From the NCBI RefSeq assembly GCF_002374835.1, contig NZ_NWVD01000004.1:124001-188000 (forward strand): DNA of 64,000 bases. Direction: 5' to 3'. The position numbers and the translations under genes were made by a program. Shown in pieces: positions 35,351-44,068 of the stretch. The DNA comes from Sphingomonas ginsenosidimutans (GTDB lineage Bacteria > Pseudomonadota > Alphaproteobacteria > Sphingomonadales > Sphingomonadaceae). Position 1 is the first letter of the stretch, and each line of letters starts with the position of its first letter. The notes below the pieces were generated by a model, which did no database searches, was not told where the DNA came from, and was given only the letters and a program-made list of their open reading frames with translations.

Positions 35351-36643
35351 ATGGCCAGTCCCCACCGCCTTATCCCGCCCGCATCGCCGGCCGGGCCACC
35401 TGCCGGTTCGGCAAGGGAAGGAGGTGTGCCGCACGTCAAGATACTTGCCGAGATCGAGAATTTCGCCGCCCTGCGGCGCAGCGTCGGCGTGGCGCGATCG
35501 CGGGCGCTGGCGACCGATCTGGCGGACCGTATCGCGGCGCTGTTGCCGGGCAGCGCCGCATGCGCGATCGCTCCCGCGACGATCGAGATCGACGCGCACG
35601 GGACCGAAGCGGACGTGGTCGGTGCGGTCACGCGCGCGATGGCGGCCCCGATGTTGGTCGGCGACGACTGGTGCCATATCGACTCCTCGTTCGGCGTGGC
35701 GATCGCCGCGGCAGGGGTCGACGACGAGATGGCGCTGATCGAGCGCGCCGAGCAATCGCTGGCGCAGGCACGGCGTCGCCGCTCGGAACAGGACCGGGAC
35801 GATGCCGAACAGGCGTCGATCACGGCACTGGCGCAGGAACTGGACCACGCGCTGGAGCGCGACGAGCTGTTGCTGATGTATCAGCCCAAGGTCCATGCCC
35901 GCCGACACGACATTTCGAGCGTCGAGGCGCTCGTCCGCTGGCAGCACCCGGAGCGTGGCATGGTGATGCCGAGCGATTTCATCGCCGCCGCCGAGGAGGT
36001 CCAGCGGATCGACGGGCTCACGATATGGACGATCCGCCGCGCGCTGCGGGACCAGATGACCTTGCGGGCGGCGGGATACGACCTGCGCATTTTCATCAAT
36101 ATTTCCGGGCAATTGCTGTCCGATGCGCACTTCGTCGAAACGGTGTGCGCGATCGTCGAGGCGAACCCCGATGCGAAGCTGGGCTTCGAGGTCACCGAGA
36201 CGTCGGTGATCCGCGACCCCGAATGCGCGATCGCCAATCTGAACCGGTTCGACGCGATCGGTGTGCGCATCTCGATCGACGATTATGGTGCCGGCCTGTC
36301 GAGCCTGGCGTATCTAAAGCAACTGCCGGCGCGCGAGCTGAAGATCGACAAGCTGTTCATCACTCACCTGACCAGTTCGAACCGCGATCCGTTGATCGTG
36401 CGCTCGACGATCGATCTTGCCCATGCGCTCGACATGGAGGTGGTGGCCGAAGGCGTCGAGACGGGAGCGACGCTGGCGCTGCTGACGGTCATGGGGTGCG
36501 ACACAGTGCAGGGGTTCTTCATCAGTCGCCCGATCGTGCTCGACGCGCTGATCGACTTCCTGCGGCACGACGACACGCAGCGGGCCACACGCGAATCGCG
36601 CGTGTCGGTCAAGCGGCTGGCAAATTCATGGAAACGTCACTGA
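35351..36643 (+). CDS. EAL-domain cyclic-di-GMP phosphodiesterase with degenerate GGDEF-like N-terminus
   Basis: About 430 residues. The N-terminal ~140 residues follow a GGDEF-like alternation (VKILAEIENFAALRRSVGV..., SSFGVAIAAAGVDD..., AEQSLAQARRRRS) but have no GGDEF signature, so diguanylate cyclase activity is unlikely. The EAL half is complete: EALVRWQHP, NISGQLL, EVTETSVI, DDYGAGLSS, LKIDK and EGVET. The likely function is soluble cyclic-di-GMP hydrolysis. Start choice: ATG at 35351; a GTG at 35327 would add eight residues. Its end overlaps the histidine kinase gene by 16 bases, so the two are co-translated. Confidence 0.9.
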   Translation: MASPHRLIPPASPAGPPAGSAREGGVPHVKILAEIENFAALRRSVGVARSRALATDLADRIAALLPGSAACAIAPATIEIDAHGTEADVVGAVTRAMAAPMLVGDDWCHIDSSFGVAIAAAGVDDEMALIERAEQSLAQARRRRSEQDRDDAEQASITALAQELDHALERDELLLMYQPKVHARRHDISSVEALVRWQHPERGMVMPSDFIAAAEEVQRIDGLTIWTIRRALRDQMTLRAAGYDLRIFINISGQLLSDAHFVETVCAIVEANPDAKLGFEVTETSVIRDPECAIANLNRFDAIGVRISIDDYGAGLSSLAYLKQLPARELKIDKLFITHLTSSNRDPLIVRSTIDLAHALDMEVVAEGVETGATLALLTVMGCDTVQGFFISRPIVLDALIDFLRHDDTQRATRESRVSVKRLANSWKRH

Positions 36644-39030
36644 TCCGACGCCTGTGCGCCGGTGTCGCCGCGCTGGCGATGGCGGCGATGCTGATCGCCG
36701 CCGCTCCCGCGCCGGCCCCCTCGTTCGATCATCGGATCGAGCGGGCCAAGACCGCCATGCTCTCCGATCCTCGCGCTGCGATCGTCGAGGCGTATCGCGC
36801 GCTGGCGCTGGCGAAGGGAGAGCGCGACGCGGCTGAGGCATCGCGGAAAAGCGCCGTGGCGCTATGGCTGGCTGGCGAGGCGCTGGGCCGGATCGGGAAG
36901 ACGGATCGCGCTCTTGGCGTCCTTGCGGTTGCCGAGGCCAATGCCGCCAAGCGGGGGGGCGATCGTGGACTGCTGGCAGAAATTCTTCTATCGCGCGGCG
37001 CGACGCTGACCGATGCAGGACGCATCGCTGAGGCCTTGCCGACGCTTCAGCACGCACACGGCCTTTTCGCTGCGCTAGGCCGGGCGAGGGATCAGGCCAA
37101 GGCTCTGACCCTGATCGCGCTGCTGTACGACGGCGCGCGCGATCATCATGCCGCGTTGCGGTACTTTCAGCAGGCTTTGGACGCGACCAGCCCTGATCCG
37201 GGTATCTATTTTCCGGTCTACCTCGGGCGCGGCGTGTCGCTGACGGCACTGCATCGCTACGTCGAGGCGCAGCGGGACTTTGATCGTGCGTTGCCGATGG
37301 CGGAGGCCACCGGGAACGACATGGTCGTGGCACAGGCCCTAAGCAACATTGCGGATGTGCGTCTTCGCCTTGGCCAAGTGGATGCTGCAAGCCGCGCCGT
37401 CCAGCGAGCCCTGGCGCTGGCGGGGAACGCGCGGCTGGCGCCGGTGCGACCGCAACTGCTGCTACTCGCCGCCGCGGTCGCGCAGCGCAAGGGCGATCTG
37501 GCGGGGGCGGCGGCGCTGGTGGAACGTGGTTTCCACGGCGTCGACCTGTCGAAAACCACGCTGGCCGACCGCGGGATGCACGACATCGCCTATCGCGTCT
37601 ATGTCGCGCGCGGCGAGCCGTCGCAGGCGCTGGCGCATCTGGCGGCGCTGAAGCGGATCGACGACCAGGCGACCGAGATCGCGCGATCGAACAGCGCGGC
37701 GCTGGCCACGGCGCGATTCGACTATGCGAACCAGGAATTGCGCATCGCCAAGCTGCGCGCCGCCGATCTGGCGCGGTCGATCCGGTACGAGCGGGCATCC
37801 GCGGCGACACAGCGGTGGATCTTCGCCGCGGCCGGTGTCGCGACGACGGCGGTCATTGTCGCGCTGGCGATGGCATTGCTGGCGATCCGCCGCAGCCGCA
37901 ACCGCGTGCGCGCCGCGAACGAAGCGCTGGCGGCGACCAATACCGAACTGGGCAAGGCGCTGCGCGCGAAGACCGAATTCCTGGCGACGACCAGTCACGA
38001 GATCCGCACCCCGCTCAACGGCATTCTGGGGATGGCGCAGGTGATGATCGCCGACCCGCGGCTGGAGCCGGCGGTTCGCGAGCGGCTGGGCGTGATCCAT
38101 GGCGCGGGCACGACGATGCGCGCGCTGGTCGATGATATCCTGGACGTGGCCAAGATCGAAACCGGGCGCATGACGATCGAGAACGCCCCGCTCGACGTCC
38201 ATGCCACGATCGAGGAGGCGGTTCGCCTGTGGCGCGCCCCGGCGGTGGCCAAGGGCCTGATGTTCGAGGCGGTGTGGCAGGACGTGCCGCAATGGATCGT
38301 CGGCGATGTTACGCGGCTGCGCCAGATCATCTTCAACCTGTTGTCGAATGCGGTGAAATTCACCGCCAGCGGCCGCGTGCAGCTGGCGTTGACGGTGCAG
38401 GACACGCGCCTGCGGCTGACGGTGCAGGACAGCGGGATCGGCATAGCACGCGACGTGCAGGACGCGATCTTCGAATCCTTTCGCCAGGCCGACGCCGGTA
38501 CTGCGCGGCAGTTCGGGGGAACGGGACTGGGGCTGGCGATCTGTCGCAACCTCGCGCGTGCTATGGGTGGCGACGTCACGGTGGAGAGCCACCCCGGGCA
38601 GGGCGCGCGCTTCACGTTGGACCTGCCGTTGGTGGTCGCGGCGGCGCCCGACGTGCCGACGCGGCCGCCGGCGCTGCTGGTGGTCGAACGCAGCCCGATC
38701 ACGCGAGCCATGTACGGCGCGCTGTTCCGAGACCTGGGTGAAGTGACGTTCGCCGATCCCGAATATGCGGCGGCGGAGGTCGCCCGTTTACGCCCCGATC
38801 GCATCCTGGTGGAGGCGGGGGCGCTGACCGCCGCCGGCGATCTGGCCCCGATCGCGGCGGCGGCCGCGGGCGCGCCGGTCGCGCTGATCGCGCCAGCCAC
38901 CGGCGGACCGGCGCACCTGATATGGCATTCGCACGGTGCCACCCATGTTATTGAACGTTCGGCAGGAAAGCGTGCACTGATGGCGGCCGTCAATGCGCTG
39001 GAAACCGCGCTTGCGCGGCAGGCGGCTTAG
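36628..39030 (+). CDS. TPR-containing membrane sensor histidine kinase with receiver-like C-terminus
   Basis: An 800-residue protein. Order: signal peptide (MAAMLIAAAPAPAP); periplasmic TPR-type helices (~40-350), e.g. ALPTLQHAHGLFAALGRARDQAKAL; a coiled coil; one transmembrane helix (~395-420, IFAAAGVATTAVIVALAMALLAI); HisKA with SHEIRTPLNG (phospho-acceptor His457); an ATPase domain with NLLSNAVKFT, DSGIGI and FGGTGLGLAI; and a C-terminal ~115 residues (from PALLVVERSPITRAM) laid out like a receiver but without the acidic pair, and with the phospho-Asp position apparently replaced (RILVEAGAL). A separate receiver protein follows 57 bp downstream. The kinase is probably triggered by a periplasmic ligand or protein bound by the TPR domain. 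Confidence 0.92.
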   Translation: METSLIRRLCAGVAALAMAAMLIAAAPAPAPSFDHRIERAKTAMLSDPRAAIVEAYRALALAKGERDAAEASRKSAVALWLAGEALGRIGKTDRALGVLAVAEANAAKRGGDRGLLAEILLSRGATLTDAGRIAEALPTLQHAHGLFAALGRARDQAKALTLIALLYDGARDHHAALRYFQQALDATSPDPGIYFPVYLGRGVSLTALHRYVEAQRDFDRALPMAEATGNDMVVAQALSNIADVRLRLGQVDAASRAVQRALALAGNARLAPVRPQLLLLAAAVAQRKGDLAGAAALVERGFHGVDLSKTTLADRGMHDIAYRVYVARGEPSQALAHLAALKRIDDQATEIARSNSAALATARFDYANQELRIAKLRAADLARSIRYERASAATQRWIFAAAGVATTAVIVALAMALLAIRRSRNRVRAANEALAATNTELGKALRAKTEFLATTSHEIRTPLNGILGMAQVMIADPRLEPAVRERLGVIHGAGTTMRALVDDILDVAKIETGRMTIENAPLDVHATIEEAVRLWRAPAVAKGLMFEAVWQDVPQWIVGDVTRLRQIIFNLLSNAVKFTASGRVQLALTVQDTRLRLTVQDSGIGIARDVQDAIFESFRQADAGTARQFGGTGLGLAICRNLARAMGGDVTVESHPGQGARFTLDLPLVVAAAPDVPTRPPALLVVERSPITRAMYGALFRDLGEVTFADPEYAAAEVARLRPDRILVEAGALTAAGDLAPIAAAAAGAPVALIAPATGGPAHLIWHSHGATHVIERSAGKRALMAAVNALETALARQAA

Positions 39031-39087
39031 GGACATAAGACAGATGATGGGTCCAGGGACCAACGGATCCGGGAGGAACGTTCGCGC

Positions 39088-39483
39088 ATGTCGGCACTGA
39101 ACGTCCTGTTCATCGAGGATGATCGGATGAACCGGCGGGTCGTGCGCGACATGCTGGACGTCGCGGGCGCCACGATGGTGGAGGCGGAGAGCGCCGAGAT
39201 CGGGCTGGACCTGATCGACCGCGACGACTTCGACATGATTCTGGTCGACCTGCGGATGCCCGGCATGGACGGGATCACCGCGATCGGTCACATCCGGGCG
39301 CGCCGCGATGCCAAGGCGCAGCTGCCCGTGATCGTCGTGACCGCCGACACCGCGCCGGACCTACGCGACCGGTGCATCGCCGCGGGAGCGAACGACGTGA
39401 TCTTCAAGCCGGTGGCGATGGATCAGCTGTTCCAGGCGATGGGCCGCCTGCTCGCCGAAAATGAGGAAGATGATCTGATCTGA
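39088..39483 (+). CDS. Single-domain response regulator (CheY-like)
   Basis: A 131-residue stand-alone receiver. Acidic pocket E10/D11/D12, phospho-acceptor D54 (ILVDLRMPGMDG), T85 and K107 (FKP) are all present, so it should accept phosphate from the kinase just upstream. It has no output domain; it may control the EAL enzyme, a motor or another partner by binding. A GGGAGGAA lies 12-18 bases before the ATG. Last gene of the EAL-kinase-receiver operon; convergent with the methyltransferase gene. Confidence 0.95.
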   Translation: MSALNVLFIEDDRMNRRVVRDMLDVAGATMVEAESAEIGLDLIDRDDFDMILVDLRMPGMDGITAIGHIRARRDAKAQLPVIVVTADTAPDLRDRCIAAGANDVIFKPVAMDQLFQAMGRLLAENEEDDLI

Positions 39484-39490
39484 CGCACGC

Positions 39491-40330
39491 TCAATCGCGG
39501 GTGCGGCGCAGCGCGTCCGCCAGCGAGGCGGTGGCACTGCCGCGGCGTGCGGGGCGGGGTTGATCGGGGGCGGGCGACCAGCCGGTCAGGAACACGATGT
39601 CGAAACGTTCGCGTGTCCGCCCGTCGCCGTTCGCCGCCGCGGCGAACACGTCGGCCGCCCGGGCCAGTGTGTCCCGCCGCAGCGCGTGCCGTTCCAGCAG
39701 CACATTGCCCGCCGCCATTCCGCGTAGATCCTCGAGCAGCCGCCCGATCTCCGGATAACCCACCGACAGCGTTTCGATGTCGGCGACGGGTAGCGCGAAG
39801 CCGGCGCGCAGCAACAGGTCGCCGGCGGAGCGCACGTCGACAAGCGGGTGGCAGCGGGCGACCGGGCGATCGCTTTCGGCCGCGCGCAACGCGCCGCGCA
39901 GTTGCGGCAGGCTGTTGCCGCCGACGAATGCGCCAAGAAACAGCCCGTCGGGCCGCAAGGTCCGCCGGATCAGCGTCAACGCCCCCGGCAGGTCGCTGAC
40001 GCTATCGAGCGTTCCGGCGGCGACGACCAGATCGAAGCTGTGATCGGCAAATGGCAGGCGATCTTCATCGCCCTGTACCCCCCCGGCCGCGCGTGCGAAG
40101 GCGAAACCGGGGTCCAGCCGCGCGATCCGCGTGCCCGGCGACGGCGCGAAGGCGGCATCGAACGTGCCGATATCCAGCACGTCCGCGAAGGTGCGGGTGA
40201 CGGCGGCCAGTCGGTCGGCGACGCCGTCCAGCATCGCGGCACGCAGGAAATCGTGCGCGGCATAGCGCGGGGCGGCGCGGTCGCGGTGGCGACGGCGCGC
40301 GGAGCGATCGAAGATGTCGACGGGCTGCAT
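39491..40330 (-). CDS. SAM-dependent methyltransferase-like protein (BioC/NDUFAF5 type)
   Basis: A 279-residue class I methyltransferase-fold protein. The start MQPVDIFDRSARRRHRDRAA (then YAAHDFLRAAM) is typical of the family that includes BioC and mitochondrial NDUFAF5, the complex I assembly factor that hydroxylates an arginine. Motif I is weak (VLDIGTFDAAF, lacking the GxGxG glycines), while DLVVAAGTLDSVSDLPGAL and LRPDGLFLGAFVGG match later motifs. The loss of the canonical glycines fits a non-methylating role, but that is inference. Its start region overlaps the upstream end of the divergent comF gene. Confidence 0.85.
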   Translation of the reverse strand: MQPVDIFDRSARRRHRDRAAPRYAAHDFLRAAMLDGVADRLAAVTRTFADVLDIGTFDAAFAPSPGTRIARLDPGFAFARAAGGVQGDEDRLPFADHSFDLVVAAGTLDSVSDLPGALTLIRRTLRPDGLFLGAFVGGNSLPQLRGALRAAESDRPVARCHPLVDVRSAGDLLLRAGFALPVADIETLSVGYPEIGRLLEDLRGMAAGNVLLERHALRRDTLARAADVFAAAANGDGRTRERFDIVFLTGWSPAPDQPRPARRGSATASLADALRRTRD

Positions 40331-40379
40331 AATCCGGCTGCGGCTTGTGCGCGCTCGGGCGGGTGGCCACAAGGGGGAG

Positions 40380-41099
40380 GTGCCGCTCACCCGCCTGCTG
40401 AACCTGGCCCTGCCGCCACGCTGCCCCGGATGCGGGGCGATCGTGGAGGCGCCCGACCGCTTCTGCGCGGCATGCTGGGGCCGTTTGCGGTTTCTGGGGC
40501 CGCCGTGGTGCGCGACGTGCCACGCGCCTTTCGACACCGACCGGGAGGAGGGGGCGCAATGTGGTGCCTGCCTTTCCACCCCACCGCAGCACGCCGGGGT
40601 CAGCGCCGCGGTGGCCTATGGTGATGTCGCTCGCACGGTGGCGCTGCGGCTGAAATACCAGCGGCGCACCGCCTATGCGGTGACGATGGCGCGGTTGATG
40701 CAGCGCCACCTGCCCGCGGATGCCGACCTGTTGCTGCCCGTGCCGCTGCATCGCTGGCGGTTGTGGACGCGCGGCTATAACCAAGCGGGGCTGATCGCGG
40801 CGGCCTTGTCGCGCGGCAGCGGTGTGAAGAGCGCGATGGACCTGCTGCGACGCCGGCGCGCCACCCCCGTGCTGCGCGGCCGAAACCCGCGTGAACGCCG
40901 CCAAGCGGTGGCCGGGGCGTTCGCGGTCGCGCCGGGCGCGGCGGATCGGTTGCGTGGCCGGCATGTCGTGCTGGTCGACGACGTCTATACCAGCGGCGCC
41001 ACCACCGATGCGTGCATCGCGGTGCTGCGCCGCGCGGGCGTCGCGCGTGTCACGGTGCTGGCGTGGGCGCGGGTGATTGTCGACGCACAGGACGCGTGA
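40380..41099 (+). CDS. comF: ComF family phosphoribosyltransferase-like protein
   Basis: About 239 residues. N-terminal zinc-ribbon Cys pairs CPGC and CAAC, then CATC and CGAC; then a phosphoribosyltransferase fold with VPLHRWRLWTRGYNQAGL and the PRPP-loop signature VVLVDDVYTSGATTDA. ComF proteins take part in DNA uptake or related nucleotide processing. The start is uncertain: the GTG at 40380 follows GGGGGAG immediately; GTG at 40347 or ATG at 40314 would give longer forms, but the latter overlaps the divergent methyltransferase start. Followed by grxC and the DUF1178 gene on the same strand, as in many Alphaproteobacteria. Confidence 0.92.
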   Translation: MPLTRLLNLALPPRCPGCGAIVEAPDRFCAACWGRLRFLGPPWCATCHAPFDTDREEGAQCGACLSTPPQHAGVSAAVAYGDVARTVALRLKYQRRTAYAVTMARLMQRHLPADADLLLPVPLHRWRLWTRGYNQAGLIAAALSRGSGVKSAMDLLRRRRATPVLRGRNPRERRQAVAGAFAVAPGAADRLRGRHVVLVDDVYTSGATTDACIAVLRRAGVARVTVLAWARVIVDAQDA

Positions 41100-41141
41100 C
41101 GGCGGATTGACAGCGCGCGTCCGCGATCACACCTACAAGGG

Positions 41142-41399
41142 ATGGCACAGGTCGAAATCTACACCAAGGCGTTCTGCCCCTATTGCGCGCGGGCGATGAA
41201 CCTCCTGTCCTCCAAGGGCGTCGCGCCGGAGGAGACCGACATTACCATGGATCGCGGCAAGCGCGAGGAGATGATCCAGCGCGCCAATGGCCGTACCACC
41301 GTGCCGCAGATCTTCATCGACGGCGCGCATGTCGGCGGATCGGACGATCTGGCCGCGCTGGAACGCGACGGCAAGCTGGATGCGATGCTGGCGGGCTGA
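41142..41399 (+). CDS. grxC: Glutaredoxin 3 (GrxC)
   Basis: An 85-residue dithiol glutaredoxin with the CPYC active site (residues 12-15), the TVPQIFIDG cis-Pro loop and the GGSDDLAAL glutathione-binding motif. It reduces disulfides and mixed disulfides in the cytoplasm with glutathione. It lies between comF and the DUF1178 gene; the following gene starts three bases after its stop. Confidence 0.97.
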   Translation: MAQVEIYTKAFCPYCARAMNLLSSKGVAPEETDITMDRGKREEMIQRANGRTTVPQIFIDGAHVGGSDDLAALERDGKLDAMLAG

Positions 41400-41402
41400 G
41401 CC

Positions 41403-41837
41403 GTGATCGTTTTCGACCTTCGCTGTGGCGGGGGCCATGTGTTCGAGGCATGGTTCGCCTCCGGCGCCGCGTTCGAGCAACAGCGCGACTGCAAGCTGGT
41501 GTCATGCCCGCTGTGCGGTGATGTGGAGATCGGCAAGGCGGTGATGGCCCCGAACGTCGCGCCGAAGGGCAATCGCGATACGGCGCCCTTCGCCACCGAT
41601 GACGATCGCCGCGCGATCCTCGCGCGTCTCGCAGAGGTGCAGGCCCGGCTGCTGAGCAATTCGCGCTGGGTCGGCAGCGATTTCGCGCGGGAAGCACGGG
41701 CGATGCACGACGGCGACAGCGAACATGCCGCTATCCACGGCCAGGCGAGCACGGCGGAAGTAACCGCGCTGATCGAGGATGGCGTTCCCGTCGCTCCGCT
41801 GCCGCTGCCCGTGACGCCGCCGAAGCAGCTTAACTGA
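41403..41837 (+). CDS. DUF1178 family protein
   Basis: A 144-residue cytoplasmic protein of unknown function. The DUF1178 hallmarks are clear: MIVFDLRCGGGHVFEAWFAS at the start, a CPLCG pair (in VSCPLCGDVEIGKAVMAPN) that with two earlier Cys suggests a zinc ribbon, and the conserved NSRWVGSDFAREARAMHDGD then HGQASTAEVTALIEDGV. It starts with GTG (GCCGTGATCGTT). Its position behind grxC is conserved in Alphaproteobacteria, which suggests, without proving, a link to redox or iron-sulfur chemistry. Confidence 0.93.
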   Translation: MIVFDLRCGGGHVFEAWFASGAAFEQQRDCKLVSCPLCGDVEIGKAVMAPNVAPKGNRDTAPFATDDDRRAILARLAEVQARLLSNSRWVGSDFAREARAMHDGDSEHAAIHGQASTAEVTALIEDGVPVAPLPLPVTPPKQLN

Positions 41838-41868
41838 CACCGGCATCGCGCAGGTCAGTCGGAGAGGC

Positions 41869-41958
<90 letters not shown>

Positions 41959-42106
41959 GCGGTTCGCCAGCGGCGATCGCGACACCGGGCACGCGTCGCG
42001 ATCGTGCCGTTGCGAGCGCCGCGCTTAGGACGGGTGCGCCCGGTCGTGCAAGTGCGGCGGTGATTTGCGGTTCCGCGCGGCGCGCCACTATGTCAGAACG
42101 GCGCGA

Positions 42107-43180
42107 ATGAAGGGGGTTGCACCACTCGCCCGGCGCCTGCGCGCTGCGTTGCTCGTCATGACCGTGCTGACGGGGGGCGCCCTGGCCGGCGCAGGACCGG
42201 TCGCGGCGCAAGATGTCGGGACCGACGAACAGGCGGGGTTCCAGACCTATCTGCAGCAGGTGCGCGGCCGTGCGATCGCCGCCGGGGTGAAACCGGCGAC
42301 CGTCGATGCGGTGCTGCCGACGCTGACGTTCAATCCGCGCGTCGTCGCGCTGGACCGCCAGCAGCCGGAGACGGCACCCAATGCCCCGATCTCGATGTTT
42401 GCGCCCTATCGCGCGGCGCATGTCGATGCGGCACGGATCGGGCGCGGGCGCACCACCTACGCGGCGCAGCGCAGCCGGCTGGCGAATGTAGAGGCGCAGA
42501 CCGGGGTGCCCGAGCAGATCATGGTTGCGATCTGGGGGCATGAAACCAATTACGGCAGTTACACCGGCAATTTCGACCTGCTGCGCAGTCTGGCGAGCCT
42601 CGCTTATGAAGGACGCCGCCGGCCGCTGTTCGAGGGCGAGTTCATCGCCGCCATGAAGATGATCGACCGCGGGGTGCCGCGCGCGCAATTGCTCGGCAGC
42701 TGGGCGGGGGCGACCGGCAATCCGCAATTCCTGCCGTCGGTCTATCTGCGGCTGGCGCGCGACGGCGATGGCGACGGGCGCGCCGATATCTGGAACAGCG
42801 CGGCGGACACGCTGGCGTCGATCGGCAATTATTTCGCGATGGCCGGGTGGCGCGCGGGCGAGCCATGGGGCGTCACGGTCAGCGTGCCGACGACGTTCGA
42901 CCGTGGCGAAGTACGCAACCGGCTGGTATCGCCGCGCTGCCCGCGGGTGTTCCAGCGCCACAGCGGGTGGCGGACGATGGCCGAATGGCGCGCGCTGGGC
43001 ATGGTGCCCGAAAGTGGCAGCTGGCCTGCCGACCGCGTGCAGGCGACGCTGATCGAGCCGGACGGGCCGGGGCGCACCGCCTATCTGCTGACCAGCAACT
43101 ATCGCGTGATCCTCGATTACAATTGCTCCAATTTCTACGCGCTGTCGGTGGGGCTGCTGGCCGATGCGATTGCGCGCTGA
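42107..43180 (+). CDS. mltB: Lytic murein transglycosylase (MltB/SLT_2 family)
   Basis: A 357-residue periplasmic enzyme that cuts peptidoglycan glycan strands, leaving anhydromuramic ends. A signal peptide (LLVMTVLTGGALAGAGPVAAQ) is followed by FQTYLQQVRGRAIAAGV and the catalytic block MVAIWGHETNYG, where the Glu is the acid catalyst, then GSWAGATGNPQFLPSVYLR. The C-terminus (NFYALSVGLLADAI) is also typical. I start it at the ATG at 42107; upstream in-frame codons add only a basic leader. It overlaps rlpA by 17 bases. Confidence 0.93.
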   Translation: MKGVAPLARRLRAALLVMTVLTGGALAGAGPVAAQDVGTDEQAGFQTYLQQVRGRAIAAGVKPATVDAVLPTLTFNPRVVALDRQQPETAPNAPISMFAPYRAAHVDAARIGRGRTTYAAQRSRLANVEAQTGVPEQIMVAIWGHETNYGSYTGNFDLLRSLASLAYEGRRRPLFEGEFIAAMKMIDRGVPRAQLLGSWAGATGNPQFLPSVYLRLARDGDGDGRADIWNSAADTLASIGNYFAMAGWRAGEPWGVTVSVPTTFDRGEVRNRLVSPRCPRVFQRHSGWRTMAEWRALGMVPESGSWPADRVQATLIEPDGPGRTAYLLTSNYRVILDYNCSNFYALSVGLLADAIAR

Positions 43181-44033
43181 GACGGTGCTGGCCGCACTGG
43201 CGATGATGGTGGCGGGGTGCGGCAGCGATGCGGCGCCGTTGCCCGCGGCGCAGAACGGCAGCGACGACGTGCCGGCGGTAACCCTGCGTCCCCCCGCGAG
43301 CGCAACGGGTGCCAGCCAGCCACCTGAGGTGGCGAGTGCCACCGGACCGGCCGCGACCGCCGGGAACGGCGCGGCCGCCGGCTATGACGCGGTCGGCTAT
43401 GCCTCATGGTATGGCGATGGGCTGGAGGGCGCGACGACCGCGTCGGGTGCGCCCTTCGCCAATGCCGGGATGACCGCGGCGCATCGCACGTTGCCGCTGG
43501 GTTCCTACGCCGAGGTGACCGCCCTGGACACCGGGCGCACGATCCTGGTTCGGATCACCGACCGGGGGCCGACGCCGCCCGATCGCGAGATCGACCTGTC
43601 GACCGCTGCGGCGCGGTCGCTGGGTACCGCAGCCAAGCCGCTTGCGCCGGTACGGGTGCGCAGCGTGGCCGCGTCGCCGGCGGATGCGGCGGCGATCGCG
43701 CAGGGGCAGGCCGCCTCGCCGCGGCTGGACACGCCGGAGGCGGTGCTGCGGCCGCTGCGGCGGCAATTGCCCGCGCCGACGCGCGCCCTGCCGACGCCGG
43801 TGGCGCCGGTCGCCGTCCCGCCGGGAGTGCCGTTGACCGTGCAGATCGCGGCGTTCTCTAACGAGGCCCGCGCGAAGGAGGTTGCCGCCAGCTTCCACGG
43901 GCGCGTGGAAACTGCCGACGGACTGTGGCGGGTGCGCGTCGGCCCGCTATCCACCGCGGCCGAGGCGAAGCGCGTACGTGACGCGGCGGTTTCGCGCGGC
44001 TATGGCGACGCCGCGATCCTTCGTGATCGATAA
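43164..44033 (+). CDS. rlpA: RlpA family lipoprotein with SPOR domain
   Basis: A 289-residue septal-ring-associated lytic transglycosylase. The signal peptide ends VAGC (lipobox). The double-psi beta-barrel shows GYASWYGDGLEGATTASG, AAHRTLPLGSYAEV and VRITDRGP (catalytic Asp region). The C-terminal SPOR domain (LTVQIAAFSNEARAKEVAASF ... GLWRVRVGPL) binds peptidoglycan stripped of stem peptides at division sites. The linker is Pro/Ala-rich. It shares an operon with mltB and is followed by dacC, a group that remodels the wall. Confidence 0.95.
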   Translation: MRLRAETVLAALAMMVAGCGSDAAPLPAAQNGSDDVPAVTLRPPASATGASQPPEVASATGPAATAGNGAAAGYDAVGYASWYGDGLEGATTASGAPFANAGMTAAHRTLPLGSYAEVTALDTGRTILVRITDRGPTPPDREIDLSTAAARSLGTAAKPLAPVRVRSVAASPADAAAIAQGQAASPRLDTPEAVLRPLRRQLPAPTRALPTPVAPVAVPPGVPLTVQIAAFSNEARAKEVAASFHGRVETADGLWRVRVGPLSTAAEAKRVRDAAVSRGYGDAAILRDR

Positions 44034-44068
44034 GCTCCGTTCCGACGACGCCCGACAGGGAAACATAC

